64,000 nt of DNA from Microbacterium allomyrinae (GTDB taxonomy: Bacteria > Actinomycetota > Actinomycetes > Actinomycetales > Microbacteriaceae). Every line of letters begins with the position of its first letter. Positions within the stretch are counted from its first letter, which is position 1. The stretch lies in NCBI RefSeq assembly GCF_020682705.1, contig NZ_JAGTTN010000003.1, positions 496,001 to 560,000 on the forward strand, written 5' to 3'. The translations under genes were made by a program, and so were the position numbers. The notes below the pieces were generated by a model. It saw only the letters and a program-made list of their open reading frames with translations, made no database searches and was not told where the DNA came from. Positions 48,831 through 56,478 of this stretch are shown one piece after another.

Positions 48831-50105
48831 TCAGCGCCCGACGCCGACGAGGTCCTCGACCAGCTCGGCCGCGCGCGCCGCACCGCCCAGCGGCCGCAGC
48901 TCTGCGGCGACACTTGTCGCGGCATCCCTGAACGACGGCTCGGACACGACCCGATCGAAGCCCGCCGCGACCTGCGCGGACGTCGGGGTTCCGGTGCGCA
49001 GGTTCACCCCCGCGCCGCTCCACGCGACGCGCGCGGCGATCTCGGGCTTGTCGAGGTCGCCCCCGGCGATGACCAGGGGAATGCCGTGGCTCAGGGCAGC
49101 GAGGGTGCCGCCCCAGCCGCCGTTGGTGATCATCACGTCGACGCGCGGGAGCAGCTGTTCGTACGGCAGGAAGCCGGCGACGCGCACATTGCCGGCCACC
49201 CGGAACGGGAGGGCGTCGTGGCCCGGGATGCCGGTGGCCACGACCACGAGCACGTCGCGATCGGCGAGGGCCTCGAGGGTCGGGCGGAAGAGATCCGACG
49301 GATCGATGTTCTGCGTGCCCTGCGTGACGTGCACCACGGTGCGCCCGTCGAGGTCGCGCCACCAGTCCGGCAGCGGCCCGGGCGCGGCGGCTGCAGGGGT
49401 GAGCCGTCCGACGAAGTGCAGATGGTCCGGCCGATCGGAGCGGTCGTAGTCCAGGATCGGTGAGCCCGTTGCGATGACCAGTTCCTTAGAGAAGACGATC
49501 TTCTCGAAGGTGAGCTTGGTGGGGGGAAGGCCGACGGCCGCTCGCGCTCGTGCCATCGGCCCGAGAATCGGCCGGGAGATCAGCGGCACCGCAGACCTCA
49601 GTACGGCATCGCGGGCCTTCGTGAACGGATTTCGCCCGGGAAGCAGGCCCATTCCACTCGGCGGCCCCTGGGTTCCCGCGAGATTGAGCGGCAGCACCGC
49701 CAGCGTGGCGTGACGCGTCGGCTGGAGCTCCTGGAAGAGCACCGCGCCCACCGACACCTCGTCGCCCATCACGACGTCCCACGGATCCCGTGCGAACTCG
49801 TCCCGCAGATCGGCGACCTGTGCCGGGGCGGTGTCGATGAAGACATCCTGCACGTTGATCAGCAGCTGGGAGAGGCCCTTCTTGCCGATCAGCCGAGGGA
49901 AGGTCGCCGACAGGTCGTTCTCGTCGAAGTCGGGCGCCGCCTGCCAGGGCACGAAGCGCGCACCGGATGCCGCGACCCTCTCCGCGAATGCACCGCCGGT
50001 GTAGAAGCGCACGTCGTGCCCACGCGCAACCAGTTCGGCCGCCACGGTGAGCGTCGGCGTGACGTGGCCGGTGAACGGCATTGCCGAGACGAGGATGCGC
50101 GCCAT
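48831..50105 (-). CDS. MGT family glycosyltransferase (GT1/UGT type)
   Basis: This is a 424-residue GT-B glycosyltransferase related to macrolide and flavonoid glucosyltransferases. The N-terminal domain begins ARILVSAMPFTGHVTPTLTVAAELVARGHDVRFYTG. The C-terminal nucleotide-sugar domain has GRTVVHVTQGTQNIDPSDLFRPTLEALA, PYEQLLPRVDVMITNGGWGGTLAALSHGIPLVIAGGDLDKPE, which matches the UGT signature with the expected Gly-Gly-Trp-Gly. It likely adds a sugar from a UDP- or dTDP-donor to a small hydrophobic acceptor, possibly for detoxification. ATG 50105 follows CACAAT by six bases (leaderless). It is convergent with the helicase and the neighbouring radical SAM gene is upstream on the same strand. 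Confidence 0.92.
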   Translation of the reverse strand: MARILVSAMPFTGHVTPTLTVAAELVARGHDVRFYTGGAFAERVAASGARFVPWQAAPDFDENDLSATFPRLIGKKGLSQLLINVQDVFIDTAPAQVADLRDEFARDPWDVVMGDEVSVGAVLFQELQPTRHATLAVLPLNLAGTQGPPSGMGLLPGRNPFTKARDAVLRSAVPLISRPILGPMARARAAVGLPPTKLTFEKIVFSKELVIATGSPILDYDRSDRPDHLHFVGRLTPAAAAPGPLPDWWRDLDGRTVVHVTQGTQNIDPSDLFRPTLEALADRDVLVVVATGIPGHDALPFRVAGNVRVAGFLPYEQLLPRVDVMITNGGWGGTLAALSHGIPLVIAGGDLDKPEIAARVAWSGAGVNLRTGTPTSAQVAAGFDRVVSEPSFRDAATSVAAELRPLGGAARAAELVEDLVGVGR

Positions 50106-50174
50106 GCAGTCATTGTGGCGTGCCAGGGCGCTGCTGATACACGGGGCGCTCGATCCGGCAGCACTCTGTCCCGC

Positions 50175-51263
50175 TCAGAACAGCCGATCGGCGGTGGCTC
50201 GGGGAGCGCCTGCCGGCGCGGTCCGTGTCGCCGACGCTGCGGCTGCCCGACCGCGTGAAGTGACCGCGAGACCGGCGACGGGAGCGCCCCGTGGGTCGTC
50301 GTCCTCGGCGCGCCCGTCGAGCCCGTGCACCCGCAGGAGTGGCCGCACGCGCTTGGCGAGCCACGAGCGATAGGCCTTCGGAGCCGTGGCGGAGGCCCCC
50401 GGATACAGTCCGCGATACGACGAGACCAGCTCAGGATGCTGCTGCTCGAGCCATTGCAGGAACCACTGCTTGGCCCCGGGTCGCAGATGGAGCGCACCGT
50501 AGACGACGCGCACCGCGCCGGCCTCTTTGATCCGCGTCAGTGCGTGGTCGATGGCTGCGATCGAGTCCGTGAGGTGCGGAATGATCGGCATCAGGAAGAC
50601 GGTGACACGGAATCCCGCCTCGGTCGCCGCCCGGACCGTCTCGAGTCGCGCGGTCGCGTTCGGGGTGCCGGGCTCGATGAGGTGCTGGAGCTGGTCGTCG
50701 AACACCGCGATCGACATGGCGAGGGTCACGTGCACGTTCGCCGCGGCATCGGTCAGCAGGGGAAGATCTCGCCGCAGCAGCGTGCCCTTGGTGAGGATGG
50801 AGAACGGCGTGCCCGACTCGGTCAGCGCCGAGACGATGCCGGGCATCAGCTTGTAGCGACCCTCGGCGCGCTGGTACGGATCGGTGTTCGTGCCGAGCAT
50901 CACCGGCTCGTGCGCCCAGGTTCCCCGCCGGAGCTCCTTCTCGAGCACCTCGGCGACATTGATCTTGACGACGACCTGCGTATCGAAGTCCCGTCCCGCA
51001 TCGAGCTCGAGGTATTCGTGCGTGCCGCGGGCGAAACAATATACACACGCGTGACTGCAGCCGCGATACGGGTTGACGGTCCAGTCGAACGGCATCGCCG
51101 ACGCACTCGGCACGTGGTTGAGCGCAGACTTGCAGAGCACCTCGTGGAACGTCACCCCGGCGAACTCGGGCGTCGTCACCGAGCGCACGAGACCGTTGAG
51201 GTGTTCGAGGCCAGGCAGGGCCGCGGCATCCGCCACGCCCAGCTCTTGTCCTTGCCACCGCAT
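50175..51263 (-). CDS. Rv2578c-type radical SAM protein
   Basis: This is a 362-residue radical SAM enzyme of the Rv2578c/SplB-like group. The iron-sulfur motif CxxxCxxC is present as Cys69, Cys73 and Cys76 in YRGCSHACVYCFARGTHEYL. Other family pieces are VMLGTNTDPYQRAEGRYKLM, FSILTKGTLLRRDLPLL and VTVFLMPIIPHLTDS. A C-terminal Ala/Arg-rich tail is probably disordered. The substrate is unknown; related proteins repair DNA photoproducts or act on unknown targets. The promoter is unusually clear: TTGACT, 17 bases, TCTCAT, six bases, ATG 51263, which makes the message leaderless. Confidence 0.9.
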   Translation of the reverse strand: MRWQGQELGVADAAALPGLEHLNGLVRSVTTPEFAGVTFHEVLCKSALNHVPSASAMPFDWTVNPYRGCSHACVYCFARGTHEYLELDAGRDFDTQVVVKINVAEVLEKELRRGTWAHEPVMLGTNTDPYQRAEGRYKLMPGIVSALTESGTPFSILTKGTLLRRDLPLLTDAAANVHVTLAMSIAVFDDQLQHLIEPGTPNATARLETVRAATEAGFRVTVFLMPIIPHLTDSIAAIDHALTRIKEAGAVRVVYGALHLRPGAKQWFLQWLEQQHPELVSSYRGLYPGASATAPKAYRSWLAKRVRPLLRVHGLDGRAEDDDPRGAPVAGLAVTSRGRAAAASATRTAPAGAPRATADRLF

Positions 51264-51383
51264 GCTTCCATGAGAACAGACGTTCGAGCGTGAGTCAACA
51301 GCGCCGCGCCGACAATAGAACATCAGACAGGATGGATGCCACGGCCTCGCTTTCACCGCTGCTTCCGGGTGACAATGGCACAC

Positions 51384-52565
51384 GTGACGGTGTCCCGACC
51401 GCCCGAATCCCCCCTCTCTCGCCGCGCCGCACGGCTGATGCGCGACGAGGCGGCGCGGCGTGCCCCCGAGGAGGGTGCCGCACCCCCGGTAGAGGATCCG
51501 GCATCCACCCCCTCGGAGGCGGACGCGCCGCCGGACGCGCGCCGCCGGAGCGCTCCGCACGCCGAGCACAGTGCGCGGCGCGCGGCCCGCGGAGCGGGGC
51601 TTCTCGAAGCCGCGCCCGCGGGTGCGCTCCCTGCGCGGCACGCGCGCCCCGGTCGCGCACGCAGGTTCGCGGTGGTCGCCGGGCTCGCGGTGGGTGCCGC
51701 CCTCCTGCTCGGGTCTTCGGCGGCCGTGACGGCGATGATGGTGCCTCCGCCCGATCCGGCGTCGGCGACGATGCGGCTGAAATCCGAACCGTCTACCGTC
51801 GAGCAGCTTCCGGTCCCCACGCTGGAGCAGACCCCGGTCGTGACCGATCTCTGCACGGTGCCCGAGTTCATCGCCGCGCTCGAGGCGCGTGACGACGAGG
51901 CGGCGATCGTCGCCGCGGGCGGCGGCGAGGCATTCCGCGCCGCTGTCGCGGCCGGGCGCGCGTCCTGCGTGGATCTCGCCGACCCGGCCCGTCGATGGGC
52001 GGTCGTCAACAAGCTGCGCCCGGCGAACCCGGTCGACTACCGCCCGACCGGGCTGATCATGCCCGACGGGGTGCGCAATATCGAGGGGGGCGCGCTGCGG
52101 TCGGACGCGGCATCCGCTCTCACCGCGCTCGTCGCCGCCGCCCGCGATGCCGGTGTCGGCGAAGTCGCGCTCGAGAGCGGCTTCCGCTCGTACCAGACGC
52201 AGCAGAGCACCTACGGCCGTCACTACGCCGAGCGGGGCGCACAGGCCGACCAGGTCAGCGCTCGCCCGGGCTACAGCGAGCATCAGACGGGACTCGGCGC
52301 CGACGTCGTCGCGTGCTCCGGGGCGTGCGGGGCACTCGACGACCTCGCGGCCACCCCACAGGGCCAATGGATCGCCGACCACTCGTGGGAGCAGGGCTGG
52401 ATCGTGCGCTACGTCGACGGGGCGACACCCGTCACCGGGTATCTGCCTGAGCCGTGGCATCTGCGCTATGTCGGTCCCGAACTCGCACGGGCGTACCACG
52501 ACGGCGGATGGCAGACTCTCGAGGAGTTCTTCGGGCTCGAAGCGGCACCGGACTATCGCGACTGA
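51384..52565 (+). CDS. D-alanyl-D-alanine carboxypeptidase (M15, VanY-like)
   Basis: This is a 393-residue membrane-anchored enzyme. A long Arg/Ala-rich cytosolic N-terminus of about 95 residues leads to one helix (FAVVAGLAVGAALLLGSSAAVTAMM), then an outside linker and the M15B peptidase domain. The zinc motif is complete: His300 and Asp307 in SEHQTGLGADV, and His359 in EPWHLRYVG. Four cysteines may form disulfides. It trims D-Ala from peptidoglycan stem peptides. GTG 51384 is chosen because GACAAT ends seven bases before it; ATG 51375 overlaps that -10 box and is less likely. Confidence 0.9.
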   Translation: MTVSRPPESPLSRRAARLMRDEAARRAPEEGAAPPVEDPASTPSEADAPPDARRRSAPHAEHSARRAARGAGLLEAAPAGALPARHARPGRARRFAVVAGLAVGAALLLGSSAAVTAMMVPPPDPASATMRLKSEPSTVEQLPVPTLEQTPVVTDLCTVPEFIAALEARDDEAAIVAAGGGEAFRAAVAAGRASCVDLADPARRWAVVNKLRPANPVDYRPTGLIMPDGVRNIEGGALRSDAASALTALVAAARDAGVGEVALESGFRSYQTQQSTYGRHYAERGAQADQVSARPGYSEHQTGLGADVVACSGACGALDDLAATPQGQWIADHSWEQGWIVRYVDGATPVTGYLPEPWHLRYVGPELARAYHDGGWQTLEEFFGLEAAPDYRD

Positions 52566-52692
52566 ACGAGATCCGGCATCCGCTCAGCTGAAACTGAGTA
52601 CCATTGTCGATGACATGCAATCCCATCGATAGGCATGTCTCCGCAGACTCGACACCTCAGCGAAGAGAACACAGACGAGAGGAAGGCGCCTA

Positions 52693-53856
52693 ATGGAGCG
52701 CGACATCTACGACGAGGACCACGAGGCGTTCCGTGAGGTCGTCAAAGAGTTCATCAAGCGCTTCGCGAGCGACGAGAAGCGCAAGCAGTGGGACCGCGAC
52801 GGCGAGATCGACCGCGCCACCATGCTCGCCGCCGGAGAGTCCGGCATCATCGGACTCTCGGTTCCCGAGGAGTTCGGCGGCGCCGGCATGCTGCAGGACT
52901 ACCGCTTCCGCTCGGTCGTGCTCGAAGAGACCATCGGGGCGGGGCTCGGCTCTCTCGCCGGTGCCCTCGGCATCCAGGACGACCTCGCCGTGCCCTACGT
53001 CGCCCACATGGGCACGCAGGAGCAGAAGCAGAAGTGGCTCCCCGGCATGGCGACCGGCGAGATCCTCGGCGCCCTCGCGATGACCGAACCGGGTGCCGGC
53101 TCGGATCTGCGCGGCATCAAGACCACCGCCAAGAAGGTCGACGGCGGCTACATCGTCAACGGCGCGAAGACGTTCATCTCGTCGGGCAAGACCGCCGACA
53201 TGGTCGTGACGTTCGTCAAGACGGGCGAGGGCACCCGCCCGGATGCCTTCAGCCTGCTGATCCTCGAGGACGGCATGGCCGGCTTCGACCACGGCAAGAA
53301 GCTCGAGAAGATGGGCTTCCACGGCTGGGACACCGCCGAACTCTCGTTCGTCGACGTGTTCGTGCCCGACGAGAACCTCATCGGCGGCAAGGAGGGTCTC
53401 GGCTTCGTCCAGCTCATGATGAACCTGCCCCTCGAGCGCCTCTCGATCGGCGTGGCCGCCGCCGCTGCCGGCGAGGCCGCATTCGTCTGGACGCGCGACT
53501 ACACGCTGAGCCGCGAGGCGTTCGGCGAGCGCATCGCCGACTTCCAGAACACCCGCTTCAACCTCGCCGACATGGCCACGACCGTCGACGTGATGTGGGC
53601 GTACGTGGACCGCGCCATGATGCTCTACAAGGACGCGAAGCTCACCGCCGAAGAGGCGGCGAAGGTCAAGTTCTGGACCACCGACCGCGAGGCGGAGCTC
53701 CTCGACATCGGCGTGCAGCTGCACGGCGGCTACGGCTACATCACCGAGTACCCGATCGCCCGCGCCTACCTCGACGCGCGCGTGCACCGCATCTACGGCG
53801 GCACGAATGAGATCATGCGCGACATCGTGAGCCGGAAGATCGTCGGCAAGCGCTGA
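52693..53856 (+). CDS. Acyl-CoA dehydrogenase
   Basis: This is a 387-residue FAD enzyme that makes a trans-2 double bond in acyl-CoAs during fatty-acid or amino-acid breakdown. It has LGALAMTEPGAGSDLRGIKTTAKK and VNGAKTFISSGKTADMVV in the first half, FGERIADFQNTRFNLADM in the helical part, and the C-terminal signature QLHGGYGYITEYPIARAYLDARVHRIYGGTNEIM. The catalytic Glu is expected in the last segment (GGTNEI). The ATG is preceded by a GAGAGGAAGG ribosome site within a leader. A perfect CTCAG/CTGAG hairpin lies at 52583-52598. Chain-length specificity is not predictable. Confidence 0.95.
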   Translation: MERDIYDEDHEAFREVVKEFIKRFASDEKRKQWDRDGEIDRATMLAAGESGIIGLSVPEEFGGAGMLQDYRFRSVVLEETIGAGLGSLAGALGIQDDLAVPYVAHMGTQEQKQKWLPGMATGEILGALAMTEPGAGSDLRGIKTTAKKVDGGYIVNGAKTFISSGKTADMVVTFVKTGEGTRPDAFSLLILEDGMAGFDHGKKLEKMGFHGWDTAELSFVDVFVPDENLIGGKEGLGFVQLMMNLPLERLSIGVAAAAAGEAAFVWTRDYTLSREAFGERIADFQNTRFNLADMATTVDVMWAYVDRAMMLYKDAKLTAEEAAKVKFWTTDREAELLDIGVQLHGGYGYITEYPIARAYLDARVHRIYGGTNEIMRDIVSRKIVGKR

Positions 53857-53871
53857 GTTCACGCGCGGTCT

Positions 53872-53920
53872 CGGATGCCGCGGGTCGGCCCTCCGCGGAG
53901 GGGCTGGTCCGCGGCATCCG
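53872..53920 (+). terminator. Terminator hairpin after the acyl-CoA dehydrogenase gene
   Basis: A 12-base-pair stem CGGATGCCGCGG (53872-53883) against 53909-53920 has an inner CCCTCC/GGAGGG hairpin. It begins 16 bases after the stop. Confidence 0.75.
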
Positions 53921-53966
53921 TCGTTCACGCGCTAGCGCCTGCGCCGCTAGCGCCTGCGCCGCGCGG

Positions 53967-54028
53967 GTGCTGCACTTTCCTGCGAGCGCTGCGTCGCGCG
54001 ACGCAGCGGTCGCAGGAAACTGCAGCAC
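53967..54028. repeat. 62-base near-perfect palindrome
   Basis: The two 31-base arms differ at only two positions and have no loop. It lies between convergent genes, after two copies of a CGCTAGCGCCTGCGC direct repeat, and could form a very stable hairpin or DNA cruciform. Confidence 0.85.
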
Positions 54029-54034
54029 GCCGTT

Positions 54035-54070
54035 CCACCCGGTCGCTTCGCTCGCTCCGCGACCGGGTGG
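54035..54070 (-). terminator. Terminator hairpin after the S-component gene
   Basis: A 12-base-pair stem CCACCCGGTCGC (54035-54046) against 54059-54070 has a 12-base loop. It lies three bases beyond the stop at 54073 on the minus strand. Confidence 0.72.
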
Positions 54071-54072
54071 CG

Positions 54073-54711
54073 TCAGTGCTGGCCGGCAGGCCCCGCTCCG
54101 CGGCCGAGGCCTCGCGATGCCAGGCCACGGCGCCGCGCGAGCTTGGCGACCCCGGCCTTGCGCAGGCGATCGGCGACGAGGATGCCGAGCGCGACGCCGC
54201 CGACACAGCTCGCGATCGTCAGGACGAAGAACGTCACGAGCGCCCAGGGCTGCATGCTCCACAGGTTGAACGACTCCGCGGCGAGCACCGGGTAGATCGC
54301 GCCGACGAACACCGCGCCGGCGTAGTACTGCCAGGTGTTCCAGAAGCGGTACAGGCCGACGAGGAACGCCAGCTCGGCGAAGAACGCCCACCACACCGCG
54401 GCGCCGAGGAACGGGAAGACCACGAGGCCCGAGATCGCGCCCACGAGGATGCCGGCCAGCGGTCGTTCCAGCAGCCGCAGCGCAACAGTCGCGGGCAGCA
54501 GCCACAGGCCCGCGATCGCGACCGATACGAACGGCACCGTGGCGAACAGCACGGTCGAGACCCAGCCGGCACCCCACAGCATGACGCCGCCCGCCACGCC
54601 GATCGCGGCGCACGTCAGCAGGTAGGCCGTGGTCACCTGGGCGCGGTTGCCCCGCCGTCGCGGAGCCGGCACGGCGGCCGGCGGAGTCACGGTCTCGTCC
54701 TGCCCGCTCAC
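54073..54711 (-). CDS. ECF transporter S component-like membrane protein
   Basis: This is a 212-residue protein with six hydrophobic helices in the YkoE/ECF S-component style: AYLLTCAAIGVAGGVMLWGAGW in helix 1 and FVGLYRFWNTWQYYAGAVFVGAIYPVLAAESFNLW in the middle. It has a basic end (RRRGLASRGLGRG). It should give the ECF module its substrate specificity. GTG 54711 overlaps the stop of the flavoprotein gene (GTGA), so it belongs to the operon ecfA-ecfT-SIP-S. A similar protein is encoded at 58440-58991 on the other side of the operon. No TPP riboswitch is present, which weakens a thiamine assignment. Confidence 0.78.
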   Translation of the reverse strand: MSGQDETVTPPAAVPAPRRRGNRAQVTTAYLLTCAAIGVAGGVMLWGAGWVSTVLFATVPFVSVAIAGLWLLPATVALRLLERPLAGILVGAISGLVVFPFLGAAVWWAFFAELAFLVGLYRFWNTWQYYAGAVFVGAIYPVLAAESFNLWSMQPWALVTFFVLTIASCVGGVALGILVADRLRKAGVAKLARRRGLASRGLGRGAGPAGQH

Positions 54712-55589
54712 GAGTGGGTCTCCGCGGTCGCGCGCTGCGATCTGGGTGCGGGCGATGCTGCGCCTACCCGCCAGTATCCGCAGAAGCTCACGAGGTCCTT
54801 CGACACGCCGCGCTCGCCGACGAGGTGACGGCGCGCGTCGGTCGGCAGCGCCTGCTCGCCGACCACGTACGCGTGCAACGGGGCATCCGGCAGAGTCGCC
54901 TCGGTCAGTGTCTGCAGGGCGAGCGTGCCCGGCTTGGCATCGGGAACGCGCACGACCCACCGCACGTCGATCCCGCTCGGGTGCGAGAACTCGAGCGCAT
55001 CTTCGGCCGAGGGCACCTCGATGATCGCGACCCCGGACGCTGCGGCCGGAAGCGATGCGCAGATGCCCGCGACCGCGGGAAGGCCCGTCTCGTCTGCGAC
55101 GAGCACGACCCGCTCGACGCCGCGCGCGGGGTTGAAGGCGAGGCCCTCGTCGATGATCACGACGCTCTCACCGGGCTCGCACGACTCGGCCCAGCGCGAC
55201 GCCGGACCGGCCGTGCCGTCTTCTGCAGAGCCGTGGAGGACGAAGTCGACGTCGATCTCGGCATCCGTGGTCGTCGTCGTCGTCGCCGGGCGGAAGGCCC
55301 GCACGGTGTAATTGCGCATGACCGGACGCATGCCGTCGGGGATGCGGAGGTAGCGGAGGTACCCGAAGAGCTTGTTCGCCTTGGCGGGCAGGCGTTCGAG
55401 GCCCTCGTCGCCGCCCAGCGGCAGGAAGATGCGGAACCACTGGTCGTACCCCATGGGGCGGAAGGCGGCGATCTCGCCGCCCCCGAGCGTCACGCGCATC
55501 CAATGCGGCGACAGGCGCTCGCGGCGCAACACGGTCAGGTGGACGAGACCCTGGGTCTCGGGCTTCACGAGTCGACTGGCCAGTGCCAT
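54708..55589 (-). CDS. Siderophore-interacting flavoprotein (SIP family)
   Basis: This is a 293-residue FAD protein of the ViuB/YqjH-like siderophore-interacting family, which reduces ferric chelates with NAD(P)H and releases iron in the cytoplasm. The FAD site includes RNYTVRAFRP, and DFVLHG and GPASRWAESCEPGESVVIIDEG are family-typical. The C-terminal half has VLVADETGLPAVAGI and AYVVGEQALP, with a late FCGYWRVG. ATG 55589 has a GAGGAG ribosome site. It lies inside an ECF-transporter operon, coupled to the S component downstream. This suggests that the transporter imports an iron chelate. Confidence 0.9.
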   Translation of the reverse strand: MALASRLVKPETQGLVHLTVLRRERLSPHWMRVTLGGGEIAAFRPMGYDQWFRIFLPLGGDEGLERLPAKANKLFGYLRYLRIPDGMRPVMRNYTVRAFRPATTTTTTDAEIDVDFVLHGSAEDGTAGPASRWAESCEPGESVVIIDEGLAFNPARGVERVVLVADETGLPAVAGICASLPAAASGVAIIEVPSAEDALEFSHPSGIDVRWVVRVPDAKPGTLALQTLTEATLPDAPLHAYVVGEQALPTDARRHLVGERGVSKDLVSFCGYWRVGAASPAPRSQRATAETHS

Positions 55590-55626
55590 GCGCGCTCCTC
55601 GGGGTGGGGTGTCGGGGTGGGCGGGG

Positions 55627-56478
55627 TCATCCGAGACCCCAGGGGAAGAAGAGCCAGAACAGCGCGGCCGAGGTCGCCCAGAAGAGCACGACGAACACGG
55701 CATCGCGTGCGCGGAAGGGAACGAGGTACCGCTCGGTGCGGTCGGGGTGGGCTCCGAAGGCGCGCGCATCCATCGCGAGGGCGACGCGCTCGGCGTGGCG
55801 GATCGCCCCGGCCATCAACGGCACGACGTACCCGAACCAGCGCACGACCGCCGCGATCGGTCCGCGCCCGCCGTGTGCGCCGCGCACCCGGTGGGCCTGG
55901 CGGATGACGTCGAGCTCGTGCCCGAAGCGCGGCACGAAGCGGAAGGCGGCCAGCGCCGTGTAGCCGATGCGGTACGGCACGCGCAGCTGCTGCACACTCG
56001 CGCGCACCAGATCGGGGCCGGTCGTCGACAGACCCGCGATGAGGGTGAGCGCGAGGATGGCGGCCAGTCGCAAGCCGGTCGCGAACCCGACGGCGAGGGC
56101 GCCGCCATAGAGGGTCCACCCGCCGATCTGCCAGACCACGACGGACTGGTCCACACGGGCCGCATCGGTCCAGAGGGCGAACCCGAACCCGATCACGACG
56201 GCGCCCAGCGGCACCGCCAGCAGCAGGATGGCCGCGAGCCGCTTCGTGAACGTCACGCCCACCAGCAGGATGGCGTAGGCGAGCAGCAGGAACGCCAGAG
56301 GAGTCGCGGCGTCCCGCACGAACACCAGCAGGACCATGGCGGGTATGGGCGCGGCGAGCTTCGCGAGCGGGTTCAGCCCGTACAGGAACCTCACCGGCGA
56401 CGCCGCGACGCGCGCGGCATAAGGGTCGAATGCCGCGTGGGGCGCCTGCGAGGCGAGGACGGGTCCGGCGTCGGTCAT
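55627..56478 (-). CDS. ECF transporter T component (EcfT-like)
   Basis: This is a 283-residue transmembrane coupling protein of an energy-coupling-factor transporter. It has about five helices, and the late cytosolic coupling part carries the Ala-Arg motifs RHAERVALAMDARAFG and an RVRGAHGGRG segment, which contact the ATPases. It overlaps the fused ATPase gene by four bases (ATGA) and precedes the flavoprotein gene by 37 bases. It resembles YkoC-type T components, which work with a fused double ATPase and a small S protein, exactly the set present here. Confidence 0.9.
   Translation of the reverse strand: MTDAGPVLASQAPHAAFDPYAARVAASPVRFLYGLNPLAKLAAPIPAMVLLVFVRDAATPLAFLLLAYAILLVGVTFTKRLAAILLLAVPLGAVVIGFGFALWTDAARVDQSVVVWQIGGWTLYGGALAVGFATGLRLAAILALTLIAGLSTTGPDLVRASVQQLRVPYRIGYTALAAFRFVPRFGHELDVIRQAHRVRGAHGGRGPIAAVVRWFGYVVPLMAGAIRHAERVALAMDARAFGAHPDRTERYLVPFRARDAVFVVLFWATSAALFWLFFPWGLG

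Noticed and set aside
46468..49362. 964-residue minus-strand open frame opposite the helicase
   Set aside because: Its Arg/Thr/Val repeats are the complement of the DDRPARS coding repeats; it also runs through the glycosyltransferase in a wrong frame.
51264..52499. Upstream extension of the radical SAM frame
   Set aside because: The extension runs through the divergent M15 gene, and a clear leaderless promoter fixes the start at 51263.
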